From Larimichthys crocea (lineage: Eukaryota; Chordata; Actinopteri; Sciaenidae): a stretch of DNA of 64,000 bases. The position numbers and the translations under genes are program-made. Positions 32,118-47,100 of the stretch are shown here, piece by piece. How positions within the stretch are numbered: the first letter of the stretch is position 1; the number at the start of each line of letters is the position of its first letter. The stretch is from positions 12,515,760 to 12,579,759 of the forward strand of contig NC_040027.1 in assembly GCF_000972845.2 (NCBI RefSeq), read 5' to 3'. The notes beneath the pieces were generated by a model, which ran no database searches, was not told the origin of the DNA, and saw only the letters and a program-made list of their open reading frames with translations.

Positions 32118-35100
32118 CTGAGGACATAGATGACAATCACATTACAATGCTGTCGTCTTGCATTCTTTTTTTTTCCATTAGGAGTATGTGTGTGTGTGTG
32201 TGTGTGTCTGTTGGACCTGCATGATGATTTTTGACATCCTTCGCCTGTGTCTCCATGCCTCCTCTCTCGGCGCCGTCCTTCTTTTTCTCCACTGAATCTG
32301 TGGCGGTTGTGGTCTCTCTCCACAGTCTCCCTATGCCTTGTGCGCTCTTCCTTACTGAAAAATACATGTATGCATTGTATTTATCTCCATTTGCTATTGA
32401 TGAAACTGGATTATTTTTTTCTCTTTGGGAAATAATATAAAGAGTTCATGCCCCACAGGAATGATACTGCTGACCTCTGTCTCCCTTCTCCACTGGGAGA
32501 AAGACAAGTCATAACTCAAGGGACCAAAACCTTAACCACAGTGCCTGCTGCCTGCCTGCAACTTCCCCCCCTTGGCCAAGACTTTGAGTAACAAAGAGCC
32601 TAACACCAGTGTCACAGCATGCCCTTTACATTAAAGCCAAGCAGCCATGCTGCAGTATCCTCTAAGCTAAAGTATATACTGTATATTAATCATTGAAGGA
32701 CCTGCGGTCCTGTGAGAATACAAGACTGATCATTCCTTTGCACTCCCCACATATGGGCTCTGAAAACACACAATCCAAAACATGTTCATGCAAAGGGCCC
32801 TATAGTGACAGTGGAGAGAATATGCTGGTTCCAATACATCCACATCTTTAACACACAGAGGAGGGACTGATCACTGATACCAACAACTGCGACCATCCAT
32901 TTTCAGCTAAAGACTACAGTGCTGCCCCAAGACTAATTCCTAGCCTCTTTAATGCACATTTATAAAGAAGTTTCAGCACATAAAAGAACATTTTATACTA
33001 CGTAATCAAGCATAATAGTAAGTAATAAGTACGGAGCAAACATTGAAATCTTAGGGCCACATTGGAATGCCTCCTCTGCAGAAAAAAACTATCAAATGCA
33101 TCATAAAAATATGATCACGAGACATCTTAAAAAACCTGAAATGTAAGCTGATTTTACTTTTGAAGTACATTAAGAGTGCCGTTCACTGTGATAAATCACT
33201 ATGAAGAGATGCCATGATTTCAAAATGTTAGGGACCGACTGTCCTATTGTCCTATTTCAATTGTTGCCACCTTTGAAGGATGCAGTCTATTACAGCGTGA
33301 CCTTCAGAGGGTGTCTCCGGTAATCAGAGGCTGCCTGGCTGAAACACACTCTCCTCCCGAGAATGAGATCCACCCTAACGTAATTACACGTTTCCACTAC
33401 CAGACACTCACTTTATTACGTTTTAGTTAATCAGCCATGTAAACGCTTTCACAGTTTGTATATAAGGCAAAAAAATATATAAGATATAAGGAAAGGAAAG
33501 ATGACAATGTCAGCTCCACTCTGCCTGTTTCTACATAAAGTGTATTAGAGCTAACTATCCACAGTAGCCATGACAACTGGTTTCTTAAAAAAAAAAAAAA
33601 ACATAATCCAGATAATGTTCTGTCATCATGTTAATTGCGCTTACTTTTCAGAGAGAACATTTTCCTCTTCAAGAGCTACAGCAGTGTTGTTAACCCTGTT
33701 TTATCAAAGGTAATTTGAGCTGTTAATAGTCTCTCCTATGCTGCTTGTCAACATGCAGGACTACACTACACAGCACACGCATCTGCGGGAGAAGTGAGGC
33801 TAACTCAGACAGGATGGTCGAAATAAGTGGGAGGTTCTCCAGTTATGGAAGAGAGCTGTTAAAGGCCTACATAGAACACACTGAATACAGATGATTCTGT
33901 AGAGTGTCTGCTAGATTAAAGAGAAAACTTTAAGCAGGAATCTGTATCTCACACTCCCTCACCTCGACAGACTGCAATTTGCACTTTTAGAATAATCAAC
34001 CTGACCTTTAAGAATCATCACCTGGATGGCATTTCTCTCAGACGCCAAAGAAGTAATAACGTCTTGCTTGAAAAAGGAAAAGTACACATACTGCACTGCA
34101 AAAGCAAGAAGCTCACACGTGGCCCGGAGTAATTATTACCATTCACTTGCGCAGAAAAAAAGAGAGCCTTAAGGGACAGAGTTGCTGGAAGTACATAGCT
34201 AAAAATATTCAATATTTGGAGACAGCGCTTCTAGGACCCAAGGCCCACATTTGTTTTTGCTCAGAGCCATTAGCTTTAACACAGAAACTCAGCACCTCAC
34301 ATAACACCAAGAATACAGTCAAACAGTTCCCAAGGAGACAGTGCTAAAAAGCGTAAATCGCAGCATAGAAGCCTCAAGATTTGTTTTCACATTTTATGAT
34401 TTTATTCATTACCAGTGCCCAGGCCTGTCAGGGCAGCCAGTATCATACATTCATTCATAAGAAGACGGAGCCTGATGTGGTGTAATTTTGTCCGCTCCAT
34501 CTCTGCAGTCATTTCACTGCGAAACCCAGATGATTCAGTGAGCCACACTGCAGATATTAGACACAATTTATGATTGACACAATTAACTTGAAAGTAATAT
34601 CCACAAAAATAAACAGCAGCTGCGAGTGCAGGGATAGAATATAACATCTAATGAGTCATGGAGAAAGAGATGTTGTTATTTCAGCTACGTGATGGTGGAG
34701 AACTCGGTCGCCAAAAGAAATGCGACGGTGCCAGTACTTTGAGGTCAGCAATAAGACAGCTTTACTGTAAAGGCAAGTGCTTGTCCTCACAAAGTTTATA
34801 TAATAAGTCTAATATGTCTTTTTTTTAAGACAAAAATGCAACCCAAACAACTTTAATGCAGCCTTACTTGGCCGTCTCTCCTCTATCTCTCATTTCTCCT
34901 GCTCCCACGTACAGTTTTATTCTATGATAATCATGCTTGATATTTACATATTAGGAAAAATAATATGCAGATTCTACTAATGTGACCTTATTTGGTAACT
35001 CTGGCACATCCCATGGTATTATTTGTCTGCAGTCAATCCCACTTAGAGAAATTTCAGCCTCTCGCCTTGTTTGTCTTTCTCTTAAATTTTCATCAGAGGT

Positions 35101-38100
35101 TAAGAGGTACGCAAAGACACTGCTGTTTACTGAAGAGACCAAATACAAACACGGCATATTTGAATAAAAGCTAAAACTTTATTTTAGTGTCACAAACAGG
35201 ATCCCTCATCTGCTCCTGGTCTCACTGGGGACGGTGACATATTGGTACTTTTCTATCTTCCAAACGCCACATTTTTTTAGATCTTCAGACAGTGACAGGA
35301 TTGTGGTAAATTATTGATTTGTCATGATGAGGTCAATGTGGTAAAAACACAAGAATGATTGTTAGTTTAATGTGTTCCAGTAAATAAGTCTCAACATAAC
35401 GTCTGATCTAAGGATTAATCATTATTTACTGCATGACTCAGGGTGACTAATAACTAGTTTTGATAATTAGCGGTCAGCATGAAATGATTCCATCTTAGTC
35501 TGACTAGCATTGGATTACCTATCTGTACTGAGCACTGAACATTTGTGGTCTGTTTAACTGATTAAATTGGGCCGGGGATGTCCAGGCCACATAAGCCCCA
35601 CATCATCATGCTGTCATCGACCCATTGATCACAACTTGCGTAGGGCCATGCAAATTACTGTACACATCTCTCAGTAAGTATTCAGTCAAACCACAGTATA
35701 AAGAGTATTTAATATTTGAAAATGGATAAAATTGTGAGGACTGGACTAATTACCAGACAGCAGAGCCAAAGCTATACAAGAGAATGCACTTACACAAAGA
35801 TTTTACTGTCATCAGCTGTAGTTTTATGCACTGGAGGCTCAGGATCTAGAATGTCTTTGATTAACAGTTCAGTGTTCAGAGCAGAGGGTTGTCTCACTTT
35901 GTTATATTTTAATTACAGTTTGTCAGAAGATATCAATCAGATTTTGTACACACACATGAATTTGGCAACCCTGAAACCACAAATCCCCCCCCACGTAACA
36001 AATCCCAATTTAACCCCTGTCGGTATCATGATGGAGGTTGTCCACTGGTTCAGTTGACTCTCGATTTAGTGATTCGGCTACGAGCATGTTCATGTGAAAG
36101 AGTTGTTATTTACAAACAGCAGAATCAGAACCATAGATGAAATACACATAACTAGAACAGAATAAGAAGCTATTAAAATAGAACAAGTATATTCGCTTTC
36201 TTGTCTGATAATGGACAATCTAACATGAATCAACACTTTCAAAACACTTTCCATCAGAAAACTTTGTGCAATTAAGATGCAGCTATAATCTATTTAAAGA
36301 GTTGAAAAGAAGCTCTGTCTTAAAACAGCAAAATGATTTTGACGGATCTATAAAAACATCTAATGCTCATCCTTTAACTGTAAAGTCATGACATCTTATG
36401 TCCATGTCAGGATGCTGTTTATGTAATAATTGAACACTTTTCCAGTGATCTGATTGGTCAGTGGTTGAGCTGAGCTGAGCTGAGCTAAGCTGAAAGATGG
36501 CTAACCCACTGATCTCACTTTGTGTGGTGTCAGCATACAAATCAATGAAGTGATAAAATCATTCAAACTGGATGGTTGACCATATAAAAATGTAATTTTG
36601 TGAAACTAAAATGGTGTATTACATTTTACAACCCACAGGGTTTATAAAAGAACTACTGCTGTTTTGTTTTTTTAATCTCAATATTCTTCTAATACAGTGT
36701 TTTACTTGTTTTCTTTCTTCAGATTGTTTGATTTGGCCAAATGGACCACCATTGATTTAGGATATTGAGGGAACAATGGTTGTGTAAACACACCAATGAC
36801 AGTCATTTTGCTCCAGACAGAACAAAGATAGTACTTAGAATCCAATATTTCCGTAGGAGAGTGAGTGTAAAATCGAACCAAATTGGGGGCCCTAGGTCAA
36901 TTTAAACCAACAAAAGAAAAGTGCAAACTGCAGCCGAGCCTGTGAGAAACAAACATGTTTTGTAAGAGATAACCACTGCACAGCGCCCCTGGGAAGAGAG
37001 CTTTAACCCACAGAAAGCAAGCAGGCATTGTTGGCTGTTAGTGGTAAGGAAAGGAAGGAGCAAATGAAGAGAAATGTATGGCAGCTATGTACTTTATGTA
37101 AAGCTAAGCCAGGGAGTGATGCTATATGTTTCATGAATAAAGACAGAAATGCCAACACAGTAAAAAGGAATTTCATTAAATTGATTAGGCACAGACTCCT
37201 GGGACCAGCTATGGAAAAATACGAGCGTCACGCATGAAGTTGAGTCATAAAGACAAAAAGTACGTCACATTGAGGGCTAAGTAAGTTGGGTAGTGGAAAA
37301 ATAAAAACAGATGTAGGAGGAAGAATATACAGGCTCCAAGAAAGACCCCAAAGCGAGGATAAACGTGGCATCAGGCACAAAAAGCAGCTGAGGAAAATCA
37401 AGCAAAAGACAGGTTTTCACTGTATCCTCTCTGCCTACAGTTAAAGGAAAGAGGCAATTTGGGATTTTGCTCTGCCTCCTAAATCTAAACCAAAAACCTG
37501 GAAGGCAGACAGGGCTCTTCCTCCAAATCACAAGGCTGCCATCAAAGTTGAATCGAGGGGATCTACAGGCAAGACTTGTGAAACTTGTGAAACTGAAATG
37601 TAACTGAAAATGTTTTCAGCTGAGAAAGGAAATCACTCTATTGTGCATTGATGCAAACTGAATGAGGCTATTATTGTTGACAGGTGCAAATTTGTTTTAA
37701 AGCTGTAAAATGTTATTGCCATGCGTTGGCTGTTCCGAATTAGCGATGCCCTAATTTGGTTTCAATGCGTTGAGTTACAGCTGCCTTTTTTCAATTATCA
37801 GTTCCTGTTCCATATTCGAAGTCAGCTAGACCCATTGTTAACACTGAAGCTAGCCTTACAGCATTTTCTAATGAAGCTTTTAGTGCAAGTTTAAGCTGGG
37901 GGACAATAATCATTTTAATTTCCCCATCACACTGGGACTTCTCTACTCAGTTATTACCCACCGAATTTACTGGATTATGCGTGCAAGCTCAATCTGTCAA
38001 CAAATGATCAAACAAGCCGAAGTCGGTATTTAAATTAGATTTACTTTTTCTTTGAACGTGTTAACTGATGCCACATGTAAGAAATGGACCAAGACAAAAA

Positions 38101-41100
38101 AAAACGAGATGAGAGCGCGTTGCCATTGTCTTGTGCGAGTGTGTGCATATGTGTACATGAAAGAAGTGACGACAGAGTCTGGGGCAGTACCAGCTGGAAA
38201 GATGAGAGCCACATTAATCATCTAGAGATGTGATTTGCAGTCACGGTGTTGACCAAATGGTCAAATCAGCTCCTCTGCCTAAACCCTTTGGTGAAAAGTT
38301 AGAGTGGTATCAGAGAGAAGGCGACGCACAGAAACACTCACTTCATAGACGCATGGGTGAAAATGTCAGTGTTAAGCTCATGGAATCTATTAGTGGTGGT
38401 GGTAAATCCGAGGCATGCGGTCACAACCACAGCTGATAACCAGTAGCTGATGCCCTGCCACACTTTGCCTGTGCGTGTGACTCAGCACAGGACATGTGGG
38501 CTACCGAGCACAGCTCCTGCATCAGCAGCACAAATGCACAACGTACCACTCACGCTAACCTCACAAATGAACAATAAGGGTGGCTCTATAGCAGCAAAGC
38601 TATGGAAGGCTCCATCTGTTTCTCTTCCCTACACACACACACACACACACAGACACACACACTAACAATGAATCCCTCCGGTTCCAGTCTAAAAATAGCT
38701 TAGAGCACAGTCATAAATCAATGTAACTGAAAACACATAACCTGTACATATGAGCGTGTGTGTGACACGCGCAGTGTGAAGCCTGATCATGTGACCAGAA
38801 TGTAGGGCAAACACATCAAGCGAGCCCAGAAGGCGTGAGAGGCACACATTGGACTCTGGGCCACAGGAATAGTCCTCTGTGACTGTGATATTAGAGCAAA
38901 TCTTATGGTGTAAATACCCAAATCTCCTGTGCATTCCCTCGGTGTGTGTCTGTCACGCACATGTGATTCACATACTTGCTCTCTTCTGCAGTTAGCCTAC
39001 AGCTTCCCAGCTGTCCCCATGTCCCAGTTCCCTTATTTGACCCACAAGACTGAGCTTTTTATACAAAACCCGTATCCAGGCATCTAAAGCACACAGATGC
39101 TTCAGCAAAAGCTCACGACTTTAAGTAGAAGAACAGAGTGCAGGACAGAAATACACCAGTTTGTCATTTGGACTCATTAACAGTAAAGTTCAAATGCTTG
39201 CTGACATAGGAATTCATTGTTACAGCTTTTGCAGTAACACACACACACACGCACACAGACACAGACTGAAAACTTTGTCTGAGTCACAACTCCAGATCTC
39301 AGGTCAGCGCCTCGGTCAAAAGTGTCCCTGAATCCTAACGTTTAAGTGTTTCAGGGAGGAATTCAATGTCATAGCTAAATCTTACACTCATCCTTTCATG
39401 CAGTATGAGCCTGAGGTTGTCTGAGGGAGTATCAGAGAAGGAGGGAAGATGTGCCTGCATGTATTACAGTTGGCAGCTGCCAGAGTTGATAATAATTAAA
39501 TAGACATCTGGCTATCGGTCAACACTGAGTGTGCAGAGAAAAAATGTAGGGCAGGATTTGGCTCTTGCACGCGTGTGAGCATGAGTGTTTGAGTACACAT
39601 GCGGCAGCACTCTGGCTGTCAGACTGTAGGGTAGTAGGGCACTATGCGAAATTTGTGGGAAATCAGATTGGCTCTTATCATCTGTGAGGCGCAGGGAGGA
39701 AGGGCTCAAGCACCACGCAGAGGAGCATACACTCAATTATATCCTGGCAGTAGCTGGCGAATACAGCGAGTTATTCCCTCATCTAGACTGCGCTCTGGCC
39801 TGTCTCACTGCACCAGAACACAAAAAAAAAAGAAAAACCCCAACTAGTTTTGCATATGCTGGCAATATTTTTTCCTGGCCTTGCAATAGTCTTGATTTCT
39901 GTCACAATAGTCTTTGCTCTTTTGCAATCGTGTGCATTTTCTCACAACAGTCATAGCTGGTTATGAGAGAGAAACCACTCACAGACTCTGAGCACAATCC
40001 CAGAAGCAACTTCCCCCAAAACAATGGACACTAAGAGCATACTCTGACCCTACAGTGTCACACAAAATTACGCCACAAAGCAAGTTAAGAGACACTCTGG
40101 GAACTATACAGTTAGTACAAGACGACACAAAAAGCCAAATATTTCACCATCCTTTAATTCAGTGTGTAACACAGGCTCTGCTGTAGAATATACTACTTTA
40201 TTTTTATGCTGAATTATTACCCAGCCCTGATGCCAACACCATCGTCTGCACTCATCTCCTGTCACACCTGGCGAACAGACTGTTTCCTCTTCCTCCCCCT
40301 CCTCCTCTTACTCCTCCTCCTCCTCATTCTTTGTTCTGTTTTTGTCTTTCCTTCTTTGTCAGTCACTCTACAGCAGGTCTTGCTTGCTGTACACATATGT
40401 ACGTGACTGTGTGAGAGAGAGAGCACACATATTGAAGGAGCCTAAAACAGAACCGAATATCTGGACCAGAAACCGGTATGTGTTGCCCAATCCACGAGGC
40501 CACAGCTGCACAGCAGATATTTGCATTCATCTACTACGGAGGCACCCAAAAGTGGAGAGAGGCACATGTGAAGGTTGAGGCCACACTTTGTCTTGTGCTT
40601 GATCAACATTATATACAAAAGGGAAACAGACTTGAGAATGACATGCATTAAATAAACTGAATATTTATAACTTCAAGTCACTGACACCCACCTGCTGTGC
40701 GAAGAGGAAGTCCTCTCCCTATCTCTGTCGCTGCCTCTTTTGCTGTCTTTACCAAGGCAACGCTGTCTGAATCTGTCACAGTCCTGTTCACACATTTCTT
40801 GACGTATGAAGCGTTCCCAGGCCGTGGCAGCTTCGATCCATCCAACTCTGGAGGTCATGTTCCCGGGGATTACGGATGATACACCTAAGAGAAAGAACAG
40901 AGCCATGCCAGGCAGCTGACTGGAGAGCATCATGAACAGCAGCAGCTTTTAAATGCATCTGTTTTCATTTGCTCAGTGTATAAACTAGTAAACAGCAACT
41001 GTCAAACCGTTACAGTCATTTTCAGTTGATGTCCTTCAAAAACTGTACTTATGTATGATCAATGTAACTTCTGAGGCAAATACTTCAACAGTAACATTCT

Positions 41101-44100
41101 TTCAAAGAGCATTTTTAGCACCTACACGTTCAAACAGAATATATAAGACAGGTACTAAAAGTGTTTGCTATAGGAAATAAAAAGAAAATACATAAAAAGC
41201 TGTGCTGAAAACAATCAGAATACAATGATCTGTTTTAAAGGCTCCAGGGCTGAAATGAATGTATTTTCATTGCCCTGATGTCCTGATGTCTCAGTATTCA
41301 AAGGAACAGGTACAAGCAGAATACCCAGATGCAACACTCATCTTCAGTTTTGGTTGATAGGCGACATGTAAAATCACAGAACATAAGCTGAAGTCATTCT
41401 TATGAAACACTTTACACACTGGGCCTTTACAGAAGAAGTAAGTACCTGACGAACATGGAGACACTGAAGTTGAGAGGTCATCAGAGCCTTTATCGAGTCT
41501 GAAAGTAAAAACAAAAAGTGACTCCACATCCTAGTTTGCAACAAAGTTTCAAAGCTTTTTTTTCTTTTTGTGGTAACATCTGAACTCAACATTTTATTAT
41601 ATTATTCAACATCCTTGTTGATTATCTCTAACTATCTATTCCTGCCAGACATGTATTGCTATTAATTATTCAGCCTGAGATAATATTTCAGGTAATTCAT
41701 TCTAAAACTGCAGAAGAACAAAAGAAAATACATTTACGGAATGAATCAATGAATAGAAAAAGATGCACATGGGTTCGCTACATGATCAAAGAACTTTTTC
41801 CAAATGCACGACTGAGCTTTCCAAGTGTTTGAAGTGACTGGCTCATTGTCAAGGCGCAGTGTGTGCTCGCGAGCCAATGAGGAACGGATGGAGGGCATGT
41901 AACTGATACTATCTGGATCGTCTGCCCCATCAACGTGGCACCGACCCACACCCGCTTCCAGTTGAAAACTTCCTAGTGTGCTGAAGAAAGTGTGTATGAA
42001 TTTTCATCCAATGGAATTGCTTGTCACCAGGTGTGAGTTCAAATACACTGTGTCATAAATCCTATAATACTCACATCCACTATTCCGTTTGCTACGTCAG
42101 CAATGGCCTGTCCAGGTTTCTCTCTCTAGAATTTTTATATCAGTGTAACAGAGACGTGGAGATGGAGAGAGGCTCGCTTGTGAATGGAGACAGAATGAGT
42201 GAATGGAGGAGAGTCTGGCTGAGTGAGCATGTGGCTGCTGGCAGGACCCTAACAAGGGGATAATAACTGTGTGCGTAATGGTTCATCAAAGCACTCTGCA
42301 CTGCTCAGCGCTTACACCTCTCACTTTGTGGCCTCTGCGTTTCATCACCATAAACACAGGTGGAAATTTCATCTTCGTACATTATCTGCCAAAGAGAGGA
42401 GCATGGCCTTGTTGGTGCATCACAGGAGAGTAAAATATCAATGAAATAATATGAGTACTTATATATATTGCCCTAGTTGCTACTACCTTCCATTTTTCAT
42501 GAAACAATTGTACTGTGAAATAAATTGAAATTGCCATATACAGGACCCAGTGTTGACCATTTCGAGCAACCTTTCAATAAAACAGTCAAATCACATAACT
42601 GGAGGAGAGTTATTAAAATCAGCTCAAGATGAATTTCAATATGTTTCTGGTTTGTCTTTGTTTCCAACATTGAACTGTAATATTAGACTGTTGAGTGAGT
42701 GTGTGTTTTGGCATCGTTTTTAGAATATGAGAAGCTTCTTATTAACCTACGTGTTATCATCACATTTGGACGATGTGTCTGGAGCTCTTCATCTAACCAC
42801 AGTAAAAGCCGTGTTTATTATTTTTTACTGGGAAGCTTTTTCTGTGAAACCCATCTACAGGTACAGTAGTGTTGGGTTTGGATTAGACAGCATGTTAACA
42901 TCTAGTGTTTCTTCTGGTTTGACTTGCTCATCAGTGCTTTCCCCAGTGATGATCGTACTCTTTTTCTTTTCATTCAGCAAATATAATTCAGGCTGAATGC
43001 AAGAGCGTAAACGACTGAAAAACATGAATGCTCAGAAACAGCATGACTCTACTAATCTCCATGTAAATACCATCATCAGCATATCATTTGGAAATTAACA
43101 CAACTCTTATTCAAAAACTAAATATGGACATTGGAAGCCCTTTAGGCCCTTGGCCCTCCACATAGCATGAGAAGCCAGGGCCCAGATCATGCCAAATATA
43201 CCTGCTGTTGCTAATATCCCCAAGCGTAAGACTGAGCACCAACAGCGAGGCAGGGACTATCTGCGTAGACACTACACATGTGTGTGTTAGAGAAAAGTTA
43301 AAAAGGAAATGATTCATAAAGCGTATGGGAGATGGTTGGCAGAGTTCATAGGAACAGTGAGTCCCTAAAGGATGTGAGGATTTGGCAGATGGACTGAGAT
43401 GTGAGGGAAAACATCTTTTAGGACCGAGTACAGAGTGAATTCAGGCACACGTAGACACGGCAAATTGGGAGAAAGGGAAAGAGAGGGATTGAGAAACGAC
43501 AGAAAAGATGAAGGGACAGGAAGCTAGAGAGACAGGCAAGCGGAGAGATGGAATCAGACAGACGGGGTGTAGAAAACATCCAAGTAAAACAAGCTATGCT
43601 GCAAACAAAACTGGAGTGAAGCTGTGTTTAGGGTCCTGTAAGAAAATGCAGGAGCGCCTAGGGTACAACATGGCCCACTTGTGATCTAAGTAGTATAAAT
43701 TAGAGCTGAAATGTGGGAGTTTGCAGACTGTAACATAGATCGGAAGAGGGGAGTGGAGAATGCCTTAGATACTGATAAACAGGCACAAACAAGGTTGCTG
43801 TCTTGCTTTCTACCTTATTTGGCCATTGGTCCAGCAGCATGATCACCAGCGTGGCGATAAAACTGATCCAGCTCCAATGGAAAGTAGAAATTTGTCCTTT
43901 GGTGTCAAATAAGAGACACCAGGTCTGCTTGAGAAATTAGGAAACTGCTTCCAGCAGCGATTATTTTGTTTTAAATTTTCAGCACTAATGCACATTTTAT
44001 TAATGATATCTAGTCCAATCTCTGACTAATGGCTTTCTTCCCTTCTTCCCACATTTTTGCTGAATTTGTTTCTTACCTGTGCCTGCACCTGAGTCAAACC

Positions 44101-47100
44101 TCCCTGAATAGAGATCAGTGTACTGTTTCCCTGACACTATCTCCATCCCACCTGCGATTTCTTCCTGTTCCTATACTGCAGCCACTATATATGCACCTAC
44201 TGCATGTGGTGCCATACATACATAATGGGAAATGCATAGACTCACCTGTACAAAGCACCAAGGGGAGAGGGAGGAGGGGGTCCTTTTCGGTATGGGTAAG
44301 CTGCATGGATGAAAAGACAAGGTCATGACTATTGAATCAGGTTCCAGGTTTGCATATAATTTTGATTTCAGATAGCGTGACTAAACCTGACCTAAAAATG
44401 GAAAACGGATAAAAGAATTGATGTAGAATTTAAACATGTGTTTGTTTTTACTACAATGCAAACACAATGAAGCAGTGTGTAGACTCATGGCAATGTTTTT
44501 TCTTCTTCCCCAGGGTTCCCCCTCAATTTGTAATACCCAATTCCCAATGCAATGGAGTCATTTATACTGCCAACTCCACTGTAGCCTGGGGAGGGAGGAG
44601 ACACATCAACAACACACAACATCAGTTTGGTATTATTCATCTTCTCTTTTCACTGGATGTCTGCCTCGGCTGAAGATAAGTTTGCCTCACAAGTTGGAAA
44701 ATTTTGACCAGAATTCCAGGTGTTGGCACAGCAGTACAGAGTCAGGGTTTAATATTTGGTTATGTCAAGTCATTTGTGCTCAAATTACTGAATTACTATC
44801 AAAAAAACACTTTAATTCCATCCATCCATCAATTTTCTGCAACCTCTTGTCCTCATCAGGGTCACGCTGACTTTGGGCAAGATCTGCAAAATTGCTAAAA
44901 CAACAAAGCCTAGTCACAAATTTAAAACATATGTTAAATACTTAAGACCTCTAAACTACTACTAAACTGTGTCTTTTGAAATGACATTTATTAGAGTAAA
45001 ACACAGTTAACATGAGACATAACAGATAAAAGCCACTACAGAGCTGAAGGCAAAAGTTAAGCAAATAATATTATAAAGAGTCTAGACTTGTTTTACATGG
45101 AAAGTGTTATGAGTTGTCATGATTTGGCACAATATAAATAAAATTGGATTGATTCTTGTTCAACACAGAGCAGATATTTCAGTTGGATGGATGTGGAAAT
45201 ATTACTAAAGGCACATTAAGTGGGAAGATCAATGTGTCAGCATTAATAAGCAGAACAAAGTCCAGGAACACAAGCCATGAATTCAAAAACATCACCCATT
45301 ACCAAAAACATAACCTAATGATTTATGGTGTTACTTGTTCTAAGGTAGAGAAATTAGATCAGCCTCAAAATGTCAGAGTAACAAAATGTGGCAAGTCCTC
45401 CTTGCCTTTCGCTCCATCAATAAGAGAACGAGTCAAACGCTTGGGTGCACATTTAATGGCCCCACTCGTTATAATGCTCAAATTTTTACGTGACCAAGCA
45501 TCACAATCAGTTCTAAATCACACACTTAGGCTGTGCTGAGTACACACACATACACACACATATAGAGGTTCCTTTGAAGAGCCAAGGCAAAAACACACAT
45601 TCACATCTGGATACCATCCCCTTCTTTCTTCCATTAAGACCCCTAACGTGAGAGTGGCTAGGAGCAGTATTCAACGACATAAAGAACACACACACAAAAA
45701 GATTGAAACAGGAGGAAGAAAAATAAGAGCTGTTGGAAGCTCAAGCTTGAATATGAAAAAAAAAGGCACAGGGCTCCCCTGTTTGGTACGTGAAATGTAG
45801 AACATCTTCCTTCCCTTTCATATACAAGTCCCACAGAGTTGAGAGGGTCTGAACTGTTCACTATGGAAGACTGACCAAGCAAGGCTTTGATACCTCAGAC
45901 ACCTGGACGCCCAAGGGAAGACACACACACACACACAAACATGAACATCCAACAGACTGAGAAAGAAAGGCCTGAAGTGTAGTGCTGAGGGCCGACCTCA
46001 GGCAATGCCTTTGAAGAAGACAAACCAAATGACAATGATGTGATTCATCAAGGACATGAAGTGTGCTGCAAGCAAACAAACACCTTGGAGAGATTCATTA
46101 CAACAAATAAATACAAGAGACAACACCAAGAGTTTATACAATCCATTACTGTGTAGAAAATAATACAAGTATACGTTAATAAGTGATTAAAACTGGAACT
46201 TCTTCTTCCCACAGCAATTATGCTCAAGAAATGCTGCATAGTGCGTACTGCATACACAGACACACATGCGCTCGCAGTAATCACCAGCTTGTCCACACAC
46301 ACATGCCACGAATGTTAGCGTGAGTGAGTAATTGCTTCTACCTGTGGTGATCTCGAATGAGTGTTTGATGAGGGCTGGAGTTCCATGCTTGGCAGCATAT
46401 GAGAGAGCTAATGGCTGAGGGCTAATTGCCATCGATTGTGCTTGCGTGGCTTTCTCTCTCATGCTAATGTTTCACAGAGCCACAGGCTGGAGGGTTTTAG
46501 ATGGAGTTGAGATTTCACATCGAACCACATGCACGGCCTGTTCTGCACTACAGAGGTCTTAGTTTTCTTTGCTTAGGTAAAAGCTACCGTCTCCTGCACC
46601 CTTCGATGCTATCTGCACGGAGAGATGCACGATTCCTCTTGCCGTGACAGCGTCCTGACATCGCCCTCCTGTCTGTAAAGAGCACAGCCATTAGCTGCTG
46701 CTCAAATGCTTCCTGAAAAAATAAAAAAGGCTGGCTTTCTCAACTCTGAACCTGAAAAATTATACTTTTGATTTAATCGATCAAAGAAGAAACTGCTGCA
46801 CTTAAATTTTGGGGGGTTTTTTGGAAAGAAACCTAAACACAAAATAGCTCGTTAACTGTCTTCTAAATCTTTTTCAACATAACAAATGATGTGACTGCTG
46901 ATATTCCTTGTTTCAAAAGATCCCTTCAGTGATAAAGCTATAGAGCTCAGTGGTTCTCAATAACCCTGATCTGCTAAGGGTCTGTTGAGAAAGAACTGAA
47001 CATCTGCTTGGCTATGATCTTCGGTCAATGTATCAATGCCAAATGGAAGGACATTCACGTACAAGCTGTGTTGCTACACTACTGACTGTAGTGACCCACT

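Noticed and set aside
46342..46414. Minus-strand pseudo-exon with fitting phase (1 to 2) for fip1l1
   Set aside because: It competes with the proline-rich exon at 44246-44300, which has a better donor and composition; the pseudo-exon peptide has no FIP1 character. It could be an alternative exon.
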